This document shows positions 28,896 through 37,843 of a DNA stretch of 64,000 nt, in pieces. The first letter of the stretch is position 1. Every line of letters begins with the position of its first letter. Where the stretch lies: assembly GCF_007827695.1 (NCBI RefSeq), contig NZ_VITA01000010.1, positions 151,534 to 215,533 of the forward strand. Direction: 5' to 3'. The position numbers were made by a program, and so were the translations under genes. Source of the DNA: Sinorhizobium medicae. GTDB lineage: Bacteria > Pseudomonadota > Alphaproteobacteria > Rhizobiales > Rhizobiaceae. The notes beneath the pieces are model-generated. The model was not told where the DNA came from and ran no database searches. It saw only the letters and a list, made by a program, of their open reading frames with translations.

Positions 28896-31120
28896 GCGGT
28901 TTTCTCCTGGGGAAGAGGAACGGGTACGCCGGCAACGGCCTGGATCCGGTTTTCGCGCCGAAGCCTCCGTTCGCCGACGATAAGCTGGAAGCCGGCAATG
29001 ACCGCAATCATCACTACGATCAGCATGGAGGAATAGGCGATCGCCACACCGTATTCGCCGTTCTCGACCAGCCCGACGATGTAAGCCGTCGCCATGTTGT
29101 ACTCGGCGCTGACCAGGAAAATCACCGCGCTTATCGAAGTGATCGCGCGCACGAACGAGTAGACGAGGGCTGCCGTGATCGCCGGCCGCAGCAGCGGCAG
29201 TATGACCTTGCGGATGGTGCGGAAGCTATCGGCCCTGAGCGTCAGCGACGCCTCGTCGAGGCTTCGGTCGAGCTGGCTCATCGCAGCCACCCCGCCGCGG
29301 ACGCCGACCGGCATGTTGCGGAAGACGAAGCAGGCGACAAGGATCAGCGCGCTGCCGGTCATTTCAAGGGGCGGCAGGTTGAAAGCCATTATATAACTGA
29401 TGCCGATGACGGTCCCGGGAATGGCGAAGCTCATCATCAGGGCGAATTCGAACAGTTCCCTTCCGGCAAACTTCTGACGCACGATCAGATAGGCGGTAAG
29501 AAGGCCGACGGCTGCCGTCAGCGGGGCCGAAATCAGGGCGATCTCCATGGTCGTCCAAAAGGAATTCCAGGCAACCCCCGTCCAGGCGATGCCGCCGTCG
29601 CGAAGCTCGACGGAGAATGCCTTGGCGTAATGTGCGAGCGTAAGCGAGTTGTCCAGCCCCCAGGTCTTGACGAAGCCGCCGACGAGAATCATGCCGTAAA
29701 CGACGAGGGTGAAGAGCGCCCACGGGATGACCAGGACATGCACCGCGATCGAAACCGTGCGAGGCAGGGCAGCGTGAGCGCCGCTGTCGCCCTTGCCGGT
29801 GACCGTGGCGTAGCTCTTTCCCGAAAGCCAGAAGCGCTGTGCCAGGAAGGCCGTGAGCGTGAAACACAGGAGGATGATGGCGAGCACCGCGGCACGGGAG
29901 GGATCGTTCTGCGAGCCCACGACAGCGAAGAAGATCTCCGTCGAAAGCACGCCGTGGCTGCCGCCAAGGACAAGCGGGTTGCCGAAATCGGCCATGCTTT
30001 CGATGAAGCCGATGAGGAATGCATTGGCCAGCCCCGGTTTCATCAGCGGCAGCGAAATGCGCCAGAAGGTCCGCCAGCGGTTCGCCCTCAACGTTTGCGA
30101 GGCTTCTTCCATCGAGGGGCTGACGCCCTCGACGACGCCGATCAGCACCAGGAAGGAGATGGGGGTGAAGGACAGAACCTGTGCAATCCAGATGCCGGTC
30201 AGCCCATAGAGCCAGCGGCCGGGCTCGACCCCGATCAGCGTCGACATGGCTTCGGTGATGACGCCGGAGCGGCCGAAGAGCAGCGTGAGCGCTAGACCGA
30301 CCACGAAGGGGGGCGTGATGATCGGCAGCACCGTGAGAAGCCTGAGGCTCCGCTTGTAGGGGAATGCCGTGCGGGTCGCGAGCAGCGCGAAGGCGAGCCC
30401 GAGGATGGTCGAGCCGCCGGCGGTCATCACCGCCAGCCAGAACGTCCGCCAGGCAATGCCGCAGCGCCGGCCGCCGATCACGCAGTCAAGGCTCCAGATC
30501 GACGGGTCGACTATATTGCGGCTGAAGCCCTCGGGGTTGAAGGACCCGTCAAAATCCTGGAAGGCGCCGACCAGCATGCTGCCGACAGGGTAGAAGACGA
30601 AGACGGCGACGAGAAAGACAAGCAGCGAGATGGACGCAACCGCGAAGGCGTCGCCCTTCATCACGCCCCGCTCGGCGAGTCCGAAGGCGAAAATAAAGAC
30701 GAAGACGAGCGCGGCAAGCACGGCTCCGGCGCCCATCGGGGGCTGACCGTCCGCAAGCGTGCCCAACATCGCCTCGCTGATCGTCCAGTTCCAGCCGGAT
30801 AAACCGATGGCGAGGCCCTGAAGAGCCATGATCACGATACCGGCGGCGCCCGCCCAGGCGAGGAGGCTTCCTCGTCGCGCCGCATCGCCAATGAAACGAA
30901 CGGAGAGGGCGGCGAGAACGGCAAGAGCCGGAAGCACCAGCCACCATTTGCCAAAGGCGGCAATCTGAAGGAAACCCGGCGCGACCGCCGGTTCGACGGG
31001 GAAGCCGGATAGCCAACCGAATCCGAAGAATCCGCCGTCGATCCTGTACCAGGGAAAGATGGTGAAGGCTGCGAGCCCGAGAGCCAGCACGATATCCAGT
31101 CTACGATTGTGCGTTTTCAT
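28892..31120 (-). CDS. fused ABC permease, Afu/Fbp (Fe3+-type) family
   Basis: 742 residues containing two binding-protein-dependent permease units in one chain, as in AfuB/FbpB. A hydrophobic N-terminal third (four or five helices to ~190) precedes the first unit (EAA-like loop EEASQTLRANRWRTFWRISLP) and the second (LDEASLTLRADSFRTIRKVILP). The two EAA loops are close copies, as expected of an internal duplication. It overlaps the ATPase gene and is 177 bases downstream of the binding-protein gene. Confidence 0.92.
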   Translation of the reverse strand: MKTHNRRLDIVLALGLAAFTIFPWYRIDGGFFGFGWLSGFPVEPAVAPGFLQIAAFGKWWLVLPALAVLAALSVRFIGDAARRGSLLAWAGAAGIVIMALQGLAIGLSGWNWTISEAMLGTLADGQPPMGAGAVLAALVFVFIFAFGLAERGVMKGDAFAVASISLLVFLVAVFVFYPVGSMLVGAFQDFDGSFNPEGFSRNIVDPSIWSLDCVIGGRRCGIAWRTFWLAVMTAGGSTILGLAFALLATRTAFPYKRSLRLLTVLPIITPPFVVGLALTLLFGRSGVITEAMSTLIGVEPGRWLYGLTGIWIAQVLSFTPISFLVLIGVVEGVSPSMEEASQTLRANRWRTFWRISLPLMKPGLANAFLIGFIESMADFGNPLVLGGSHGVLSTEIFFAVVGSQNDPSRAAVLAIILLCFTLTAFLAQRFWLSGKSYATVTGKGDSGAHAALPRTVSIAVHVLVIPWALFTLVVYGMILVGGFVKTWGLDNSLTLAHYAKAFSVELRDGGIAWTGVAWNSFWTTMEIALISAPLTAAVGLLTAYLIVRQKFAGRELFEFALMMSFAIPGTVIGISYIMAFNLPPLEMTGSALILVACFVFRNMPVGVRGGVAAMSQLDRSLDEASLTLRADSFRTIRKVILPLLRPAITAALVYSFVRAITSISAVIFLVSAEYNMATAYIVGLVENGEYGVAIAYSSMLIVVMIAVIAGFQLIVGERRLRRENRIQAVAGVPVPLPQEKTA

Positions 31121-31246
31121 GAAAACTTCGTCCGGTGCCGCAGTGTCACGATGAGCTCGCCCGGCATGCAGGCGAACGGATGATTGCTGCCGTCGGAGGG
31201 GGCGCGATGCGATCGGACCTGCACAGCGCTGAATTTTGCGGGCGTC

Positions 31247-31270
31247 GAGCCGGCGGATTTCCGCCAGCTC
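31247..31270 (-). promoter_or_regulatory. hairpin between SBP and permease genes
   Basis: GAGC, C, GGCGGA, loop TT, TCCGCC, A, GCTC: a nearly perfect stem lying 27 bases after the binding-protein stop. It has no T run, so it probably stabilises the upstream mRNA or attenuates the downstream genes. Confidence 0.5.
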
Positions 31271-31297
31271 GACCGTGCCGCGGCTGAAAGGCGCGGA

Positions 31298-32326
31298 TCA
31301 GTTCGCGGCCGCGCCGATCTCCCGGTCCCACCGCTCCAGGAGCTCCTTGCGCTTGGCCGGATCGCCATAGGTCTTGAAGTCGTAGTCAATCAGCTTGATG
31401 TCTTCGAACTTCGGGGCCTCCTCGGGCACCTTGGCCGTCTTGTTCGAAGGAAGCTGGAACGATTTCGCCTCCTTCATGCTGGACTGCACGTCGGCGGAGA
31501 GAGCCCAGTCATACCATTTCTTGGCATTGTCGAGGTTTTTTGCGCCCTTGATGATCGACATCGAGCCGATTTCGTAGCCGGTGCCTTCGCACGGCGCCAC
31601 CGACTTTACCGGAAACCCTTCGACCGTCTGCGCCACAGCATCATGCATGAATACGATGCCGATTGCGGTCTCTCCCCGTGCTGCGGCTTTCACCGGTGCG
31701 GAGCCGGATTTCGTATATTGCGAGACGTTCGCGTTCAGCTTCTTCAGGTAATCGAAAGCCTCTTCCTCACCCATGATCTGGACGAGAGTCGCGAGCGCGG
31801 TATAGGCGGTTCCGGAAGAGTTGGGATTGGCGATTTGCACTTCGCCCTTGAAGGAGGGATCGAGCAGATCCGCCCAGCATTTCGGCTCCTTCAGGTTCTT
31901 CTGCTTGAGGATCTCGGTGTTGTATCCCCAGCCGAGTGCGCCGGCATATACGCCGACCGTGCGATAGCCGGCGCTCTCGGCCTGCTTCACCGCCCATTCG
32001 TGTAATTCGCCGAGCATCGGCGACTTGTACTCGACCGTCAGCCCCTCCGAAGCGGCCTGCAGATGGGGATCACCCGTCCCGGCCCACCAGATGTCAGTCT
32101 TGGGGTTGCGCGCCTCGGCCCGGATCTTCGCGTAGGTTTCGCCCGAAGAGAGGCGCACCATGTTGACGGAGACGCCGGACTTCTTTTCGAAGGCGCCCTT
32201 CATCTGTTCGCAGATCACCACATCGGCCGAACAGATCAGATTGAGATTTCCATCGGCCTTCGCCGAATAGGCAAAAAACGTCGCGCCCGCGGCGAGCGCT
32301 GCCGCGGCCAGTTTAACCAAACCCAT
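31298..32326 (-). CDS. periplasmic solute-binding protein, Afu/Fbp (Fe3+-type) family
   Basis: 342 residues with a Sec signal (LAAAALAAGATFFAYSAKA) and a type 2 periplasmic-binding fold (ICSADVVICEQMKGAFEKKS, IWWAGTGDPH). The start at 32326 is set by GGGAGGAAACCA upstream; a longer in-frame extension would run through the LacI operators. The DPH and GSMSIIKGAKN segments are shared with AfuA-like proteins, which bind sugar phosphates. The neighbouring phosphatase favours a phosphorylated organic ligand over iron. Confidence 0.88.
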   Translation of the reverse strand: MGLVKLAAAALAAGATFFAYSAKADGNLNLICSADVVICEQMKGAFEKKSGVSVNMVRLSSGETYAKIRAEARNPKTDIWWAGTGDPHLQAASEGLTVEYKSPMLGELHEWAVKQAESAGYRTVGVYAGALGWGYNTEILKQKNLKEPKCWADLLDPSFKGEVQIANPNSSGTAYTALATLVQIMGEEEAFDYLKKLNANVSQYTKSGSAPVKAAARGETAIGIVFMHDAVAQTVEGFPVKSVAPCEGTGYEIGSMSIIKGAKNLDNAKKWYDWALSADVQSSMKEAKSFQLPSNKTAKVPEEAPKFEDIKLIDYDFKTYGDPAKRKELLERWDREIGAAAN

Positions 32327-32373
32327 TGGTTTCCTCCCAGATTGTGCCGGCGCCTCCTTGCCGGGCGCCGTTG

Positions 32374-32389
32374 TTGCAAGCGCGTGCAA
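32374..32389. promoter_or_regulatory. LacI-type operator O1, TTGCA-N6-TGCAA
   Basis: TTGCAAGCGCGTGCAA, a perfect five-base inverted repeat with a six-base centre, 48 bases upstream of the binding-protein start. It has the same form as the two overlapping sites near the divergent LacI gene. Confidence 0.7.
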
Positions 32390-32451
32390 ATGCTGCACGA
32401 GGATGACGAGGGTGTCAACAAATTTGTAAGGTATCGAACGCCGCGACCGCG

Positions 32452-32477
32452 TTGCACGCAATTGCAAAATGGTGCAA
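32452..32477. promoter_or_regulatory. two overlapping LacI-type operators O2/O3
   Basis: TTGCACGCAATTGCAA (32452-32467) and TTGCAAAATGGTGCAA (32462-32477) share their middle half-site. Both obey TTGCA-N6-TGCAA. They end 30 bases before the LacI start, so they fit autoregulation, and with O1 they could loop across the divergent promoter. Confidence 0.7.
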
Positions 32478-32507
32478 ACCTGCGTGCAGGATGGAAGCGA
32501 GGTCGCG

Positions 32508-33515
32508 ATGCCGCAGAAGCCGTTTGTCAGCGCACAGGAAGTCGCAGAGCGTGCGGGCGTGTCACGCTCAGCCGTCTCCCGCACATTCACGCCCGGCGCG
32601 AGCGTCTCGCCGGAAACCCGAAGGAGGGTGGTAGAGGCTGCGGAAGCGCTCGGCTATCATGTCAATCATCTCGCGCGCGGGCTGATGCGCAACGAGAGCG
32701 GCATCGTCTGCCTTATCGTTTCGGAGATGAGTACCCCCTACCGCGCCAACCTGATCCGCGCAATGACGCAGCAATTGCAGAACGCCGGTAAGATCGCGAT
32801 GCTGATCAATACCGACCGTTCCGACGGCAGCGTCGATCTCGCGCTGCGCCAGGCGATCCGGTACCGCGCCGATGCATCGATCATCCTGTCCGGCATGCCC
32901 GACAGGTCGATTACGCAGCTTTGCCTCAAGAACGGCCAGCGCCTCGTGCTCATCAATCGCGACGACGACCAGCAGGGGCCGCTTCGCATCAATCTCGATG
33001 ACGCGGAAGCGGCCGGCCGGGTCGTCACCGCTTTCGTGCGTGCCGGCTGCCGGCGGCTCGCTTTTGCGAATTCGCAGGCGGGCACCCCGAGCCTGATGGC
33101 GCGCGAGCACGGCTTCGTGGCGGCGGCGAAAACGATGGGACTCCCGGTTCGGGTCGAGCGCCACGGACCGACGGATTACGAAAGCGGCCGCGTTCTGGCG
33201 CAGCGCCTGCTGACGCTGAGCGAACGTCCCGATGCGGTCTTCTGTGCCACGGATCTTCTGGCCTGCGGCTTCATGGATGCCGCTCGCCACCAGTTCCGGG
33301 TCGCCATTCCGGACCAGCTCTGTGTCGTGGGCTTCGACGACATAGAGCAGGCAGCCTGGTCCTCGTATGACCTGACGACGTTCGCGCAACCGGTCGAGAT
33401 GATCGCCCGGGAGGCCGTGGCTTGGCTTGTAAACGAGAGCGGCCAGGCGGCGGGCGACGACTCGGTCCGCTTCCAACCGAATCTGGTCTGGCGCTCATCC
33501 GTTCGGGGAGGGTAA
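32508..33515 (+). CDS. LacI family transcriptional regulator
   Basis: 335 residues: N-terminal LacI helix-turn-helix (SAQEVAERAGVSRSAVSRTF, then the hinge helix region YHVNHLARGLM) and a periplasmic-binding-like effector domain. It is divergent from the Afu-type import operon, and three matching operators lie in the 181-base gap. The ATG at 32508 puts GCGAGG about nine bases upstream and gives the standard N-terminus; the frame is open further upstream through O3. It should repress uptake until the substrate or its metabolite binds. Confidence 0.92.
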   Translation: MPQKPFVSAQEVAERAGVSRSAVSRTFTPGASVSPETRRRVVEAAEALGYHVNHLARGLMRNESGIVCLIVSEMSTPYRANLIRAMTQQLQNAGKIAMLINTDRSDGSVDLALRQAIRYRADASIILSGMPDRSITQLCLKNGQRLVLINRDDDQQGPLRINLDDAEAAGRVVTAFVRAGCRRLAFANSQAGTPSLMAREHGFVAAAKTMGLPVRVERHGPTDYESGRVLAQRLLTLSERPDAVFCATDLLACGFMDAARHQFRVAIPDQLCVVGFDDIEQAAWSSYDLTTFAQPVEMIAREAVAWLVNESGQAAGDDSVRFQPNLVWRSSVRGG

Positions 33516-33635
33516 GTCCAACTTCCGTGGATAGATCGTCGAGGCGGAAGGCGTCATCATCGCCAGTAAACGAAGTATTCACGGAGTCGCTTTGCCGAAT
33601 ACCCCTAATTTGTTACTGGTCCTTATAATACGTTC

Positions 33636-33787
33636 GTGTAATATCCGTTCTGCACCGACACATCCTCTAGCATCGCTATGGCTTGCAATGGGCTATGCGG
33701 GGGACTGTATTGCCGTGTCCGTGCTGACTTTCAAAGCTGGTGGGAAATGAATGGGGCCCTGGCCGGCACAGGCCAGGGCCTTTTTTT
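33636..33787 (+). ncRNA. candidate small RNA ending at a strong terminator
   Basis: Between the LacI stop (33515) and the TetR gene (34034) there are 518 bases with no convincing gene. A perfect TATAAT hexamer lies at 33624-33629 and a canonical intrinsic terminator at 33755-33787, so a transcript of about 150 bases starting near 33636 is predicted. No good -35 hexamer is seen at the standard distance. Short frames inside lack ribosome-binding sites. The rest of the gap (33788-34033) shows nothing identifiable. It could instead be the 3' end of the LacI mRNA. Confidence 0.45.
33755..33787 (+). terminator. intrinsic terminator
   Basis: GGCCCTGGCC, six-base loop GGCACA, GGCCAGGGCC, then seven Ts. 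The perfect 10-bp GC-rich stem and T run make this the clearest Rho-independent terminator in the window. It is 240 bases past the LacI stop, farther than usual for that gene alone. Confidence 0.9.
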
Positions 33788-34033
33788 GAACGAGCCCCGG
33801 CTTGGCCGAGGCATCGAGCTGCGAAGGGGTCGTCAGACCGTTTTGCCGGCGGCAGAGGTCTCAGCCCCGGCGAGGCCAGTCGCTGAAGCGCCCGACCCCT
33901 AACCGTCCTCCCCCGTCTGAGACGGCTACTCATGGACTAGCACAGGCAAGGCTTCGCCTCTACTGATCCATCAGGGCTACCGCCGGTGGATATCGGGGAA
34001 AATCCAGAGAGCGATGGAGAAGATCATCGTTTT

Positions 34034-34726
34034 CTAGACGGTGGCTTCCAAAAACGCGCGCGCGAAGCCCGGTTCGGTTATCTCGATCGCTCCTTCAGGA
34101 ATTTTCAACAGTCTTTCGACGGCAAGCCCGTATGTGCGCATCCAGCCATCCAATATACGCGCCGCGCCGTCCAGGTCTCCGGCTTCTGTCTGCTGCAGAG
34201 CCCGATGCATGGTCTTGGCGACACCGAGCCGCAAATTAAGCAGCATCAGTGCGGTGGCTTCCGGATCGGGTGCATCGAGGCTCCCTTCTTTGTGGCCCCG
34301 CTCTAGAAGCCCGGTCAAATATGGGAGCGTCACCGCGCTGACCGCCGCGTCGATACGGTGGTAGAGAACGATATTCTCCGGTTTGAAAAGTGCGTTGAAC
34401 GTATTCTTCAACTGTGGCGCCATTTCCACTTTCAGGCGCCGCGATCCGGCGAAAAGCGCGTTCAACTGGCCGACCGCATCGAGGGTGGGATCCTCGAAAA
34501 GAGCCTGCAGTTCCTTCAGGCTCTGGTGCGCCATGCGCGAGGCGACCGCCTCGAGCAGTGCCTCCTTCGACACGAAGTAGTGGTAGAACGCCCCCTTTGA
34601 GACATTCGCCTCCCGGATGACGTCGTTAACGGTCGTGTTCTCGTATCCCTGCTCAAAGAAGAGCCGCTGCGCGCACTCGATGAGCTCATTCGTTCTGACA
34701 TCAGGTGATTTCTTGACACGTGGCAT
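34034..34726 (-). CDS. TetR family repressor of the export operon
   Basis: 230 residues with an N-terminal helix-turn-helix (VNDVIREANVSKGAFYHYF) and a helical ligand domain. I chose the ATG at 34726 because it gives the usual MPRVKKSPDVRTNELI lead and has AGGAAA upstream. It is divergent from a HlyD-ABC export operon, with a perfect 19-bp palindrome between the genes (34799-34817), so it should repress both. Confidence 0.9.
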   Translation of the reverse strand: MPRVKKSPDVRTNELIECAQRLFFEQGYENTTVNDVIREANVSKGAFYHYFVSKEALLEAVASRMAHQSLKELQALFEDPTLDAVGQLNALFAGSRRLKVEMAPQLKNTFNALFKPENIVLYHRIDAAVSAVTLPYLTGLLERGHKEGSLDAPDPEATALMLLNLRLGVAKTMHRALQQTEAGDLDGAARILDGWMRTYGLAVERLLKIPEGAIEITEPGFARAFLEATV

Positions 34727-34798
34727 AAGTTTTTCCTGGAGCGGAGAAGTATGTTCTACACGTATCGGCACGATGCGCGAAGCCCGTCCGTGCCATCA

Positions 34799-34817
34799 TA
34801 GACCGACGGTCGGTCTA
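34799..34817. promoter_or_regulatory. perfect TetR-type operator palindrome
   Basis: TAGACCGACGGTCGGTCTA: nine-base perfect arms around one central base, midway between the divergent TetR and HlyD genes. Its GACCGAC-GTCGGTC core is typical of AcrR/TetR repressors that respond to drugs or lipophilic ligands. Confidence 0.75.
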
Positions 34818-34862
34818 ATGCTATTGTCATGAGAAGAGGTGGTGAGAACTCAGGAGTAGCAG

Positions 34863-35885
34863 GTGCGGTCGAAGCAGCAGATGAGGCGATATGTGGTGGC
34901 TGTTGCTGCAGCCGCCGCTGTCGGTGCCGCGGCTTTTTGGTATGCCCTACGGCCGGTGCCCCTTTCAGTCGTGGCCCCAAAGCGTGGTGATGCCGCGGAG
35001 ATAGTCTATGCCAGCGGCGTTGTAGAGCCCCGCGTCTGGGCCAAGGTAACGTCGACCGTGCGCGAGCGGATCGTCGAGCAGTGCAACTGCGAAGGCGAAC
35101 GTGTGGAGACGGGCGACGCGCTCGCGCGGTTGGACGACACGGAGGCGCAGGCGATACTGGGCGAACTGCAGGCACGCTTGTCTCTTGCGCAAGAAGAATA
35201 TCGGCGCAAGCTCGCTTTGGCCGAAAGAAATACGATCAGCGAGCAGACGGTGGACCGGGCGCGCACCGACGTTGCTCAATTGGAAGCCTTGATAGCCGGC
35301 CAGGAGGCACGGCTCGCGGCCTACGTACTGCGCGCGCCCAGTGCCGGACGAGTGCTTCGGCAGGATGGAGAGATCGGCGAAGTGGCCGAACTCGGGACCG
35401 TTCTCTTCTGGGTCGGCGAGCCGCGGCCGCTGATCGTCGAAGCCGAGGTCAACGAGGAAGATATTCCCCGCGTCGAGGTTGGACAGAAGGCCTATCTTCG
35501 CTCCGATGCCTTCCCGGAGCGCGCACTTGAGGCGGTTGTCGACAGCATTACGCCGAAGGGGGATCCTGTGACGAAGACCTACCGTGTTCGTCTGGGTCTG
35601 CCGGAGGACACGCCGCTCAGAATCGGCATGTCGACCGATGTGAACATCGTGGTCCGGCTGTCGCGCAACGCACTGATCATTCCTGCGGCGGCGGTGAGCG
35701 GCACGAAAGTCGCGGTGGTCAAAAGCAGGAAGGCGATGCTGCGCGAGATCAAGACAGGCATCCGGGGCACGAACGGCGTCGAAGTCCTCTCCGGCCTTGA
35801 GGAATCGGAGCGAATAATCTCGCCCTTGCCCCCTGATCTTGCCGACGGCACGCGGGTGGATGTGGTGCGAACAGAGGCGAAATGA
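34863..35885 (+). CDS. HlyD-type periplasmic adaptor of an ABC exporter
   Basis: 340 residues, GTG start. One N-terminal membrane segment (~8-25), two half-lipoyl segments (YASGVVEPRVWAKVTSTV and LRAPSAGRVLRQDGEIGEV) flanking a helical hairpin (~85-155), then beta-barrel domains. With the FtsX-type permease and LolD-type ATPase encoded downstream it makes a DevBCA/MacAB-like tripartite exporter. The stop overlaps the permease start (ATGA). Confidence 0.88.
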   Translation: MRSKQQMRRYVVAVAAAAAVGAAAFWYALRPVPLSVVAPKRGDAAEIVYASGVVEPRVWAKVTSTVRERIVEQCNCEGERVETGDALARLDDTEAQAILGELQARLSLAQEEYRRKLALAERNTISEQTVDRARTDVAQLEALIAGQEARLAAYVLRAPSAGRVLRQDGEIGEVAELGTVLFWVGEPRPLIVEAEVNEEDIPRVEVGQKAYLRSDAFPERALEAVVDSITPKGDPVTKTYRVRLGLPEDTPLRIGMSTDVNIVVRLSRNALIIPAAAVSGTKVAVVKSRKAMLREIKTGIRGTNGVEVLSGLEESERIISPLPPDLADGTRVDVVRTEAK

Positions 35886-37131
35886 GTGCCATGCGGCTGA
35901 TCTTCGACATCGCCCTGACGCATGTCGCCGGCCGCGGTCGCCAGACCCTGGTTGCGGTGATCGGCGTGGCCGTCGGCGTGGGTTTCTCGATCGCGATGGC
36001 GGCGCTGATGCAAGGCGGGCAAGACGATTTCGTGCGCCAGCTCGTCGACACGATGCCGCATGTCGACGTGACCGATGAACAACGTACGGCGCGGCGGCAG
36101 CCGGCGGAAGACCTCTTCGAAGCCGTTGCCATATCAGGGCTGAGGCCGCGGGACGACCGACGCGGCATCATCAATCCGACAAAAGCGGTCTCCTGGCTGG
36201 AGGAGTGGATGCCGGGCAGGCTTGCCGCGGTGCTCAACGTGCAAGGCGTCATCCGCTACTCCGGCCGCGAAGTCGGCGCCGTGGTGATCGGCATCGAGCC
36301 GGAGAAAGAAATGAGGGTCTCGCCCATCGTCGAGGATTTCGAGTCGGGCAGTTTCTCCGCCCTAGCGGCCGGCGGCAACAACGTCGTGATCGGCGACACC
36401 ATGGCCTCGAGGCTGGGAGCCGCGCTCGGCGATACGATCACTGCCATATCGTCGGAAGGCCGCGCCCGCAATTTCAAGATAGTCGGCCTTTTTCATACAG
36501 GTACTACCGCACGTGACGAAGGCGAGGGCTATGTCCTGCTGAAGAACGCTCAAATCCTGTCCAACAGGCCGAACGCAATCAACGAGATCCGCATCAAGCT
36601 CGACGACCCGAATGCCGCGCCTTCGATCGCGCATCGCGTGGAGGTCGAACTTGGTTACAAGGCTGTCGCCTGGCAGGAGGCAAACGAGTCCATTCTCGAG
36701 GCGCTCGTCGTGCGCAATGTGATCATGTACACCGTTGTCGCCGCGATCATGCTGGTCGCGGGCTTCGGCATTTTCAACATCGTGTCTACCATTACGCACG
36801 AGAAGGCGCGCGACATCGCGATCATGAAGTCGCTGGGCTTTTCTGAAACCGACATGCGCCGTCTGTTCGTCATCGAGGGGCTGGCGATCGGCATTGCCGG
36901 TTCTCTTCTCGGCTGGACACTCGGATTTGCGATAACCTAGCGCTTTCCCAGGTCCGTTTCGAAATCGCCGCGACCGGGCAGGAGATGACCAGGCTGCCGA
37001 TTGCATGGAGCGTTCTTCACTACGGCATAGCGACAGGCTTCGCCCTTGCGTCGGCAGCCGTCGCAGGCTATCTGCCCGCCCGCCGCGCCGCCCGTGTTAA
37101 TCCGGTGGACATCATAAGGGGAGCGACATGA
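35882..37131 (+). pseudogene. FtsX/MacB-type ABC export permease, frameshifted near the C-terminus
   Basis: The frame from 35882 encodes 352 residues with TM1 at ~20-42, a periplasmic domain and TM2 at ~278-305, then reads GWTLGFAIT and hits TAG at 36938-36940. The missing end is present one frame over: ALSQVRFEIAATGQ, a membrane helix (GIATGFALASAAVAGYL) and the family tail PARRAARVNPVDIIRGAT, stopping at 37131 and overlapping the ATPase start (ATGA). Restoring one base in ACCTAGCG (to a Tyr codon) repairs a normal ~416-residue permease. The three-gene layout is otherwise intact, so this is a recent mutation, a sequencing error, or an unusual recoding site. As written the protein lacks its last transmembrane segments and would probably not function. 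Confidence 0.85.
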
Positions 37132-37808
37132 GCCCACTCATCGAGGCACATGGCCTCACGCGTATCCTGCAAGAGACGGTTCCGGTAACGCTGGTGAAGG
37201 ACATCGACCTCACGATAGGAGAGGGCGAGTTCGTAGCCGTTACCGGCCTCTCCGGATCGGGAAAGTCGTCGCTCCTCTACCTGCTGGGGCTACTCGACCG
37301 CCCGACGCGAGGCATGCTCCGCGTCCGCGGCCGGGACACCGAGCCTATGAGCGAGACGAGCCGGGCGGAAACCCGCCTTTCCACGATGGGGTTCGTTTTC
37401 CAGTTCCATTTCCTGCTGCCGGAGTTCACCGCCCGCGAAAACGTCGAGATCCCTATGCGTAAGGTCGCCCGTCTCGGCCGCGACGAAATGCGGGCGCGGG
37501 CGACGGAGCTTCTGTCCTCGCTCGGCCTCGTCGATCATCTCGACAAGCGGCCGGATCAGCTCTCGGGCGGCCAGCGCCAGCGTGTGGCGGTCGCGCGGGC
37601 GCTTGCCAACGATCCGCCGCTGATCCTGGCCGACGAACCGACCGGAAGCCTCGACAGCACGAGTTCGGAGCAGGTGTTTGCAATCCTCGACGGTCTGGTC
37701 CGCGAACGCGGCAAGACGGTCGTCGCCGTGACGCATGATTTCGGCATGGCCGCGCGCATGGACCGCAGAATCCACCTTGTGGACGGCGAGGTCAGCAAGG
37801 AAGAATAG
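37128..37808 (+). CDS. ABC exporter ATP-binding protein, LolD/MacB/DevA type
   Basis: 226 residues: Walker A GLSGSGKSS, signature LSGGQRQRVAVARAL and Walker B ILADEPTGSLD, the LolD-like subfamily that works with FtsX-type permeases. Full family length. The ATG overlaps the stop of the permease's second frame (ATGA), confirming which permease end is the original. With the permease frameshifted, the ATPase probably has no working partner here. Confidence 0.92.
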   Translation: MSPLIEAHGLTRILQETVPVTLVKDIDLTIGEGEFVAVTGLSGSGKSSLLYLLGLLDRPTRGMLRVRGRDTEPMSETSRAETRLSTMGFVFQFHFLLPEFTARENVEIPMRKVARLGRDEMRARATELLSSLGLVDHLDKRPDQLSGGQRQRVAVARALANDPPLILADEPTGSLDSTSSEQVFAILDGLVRERGKTVVAVTHDFGMAARMDRRIHLVDGEVSKEE

Positions 37809-37843
37809 CTTGCACGACTCATAGCCGAACGGCGCGGGGCGGA

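Noticed and set aside
36938..36946. Programmed ribosomal frameshift site in the permease
   Set aside because: No slippery heptamer or downstream pseudoknot is evident; a simple one-base loss explains the break.
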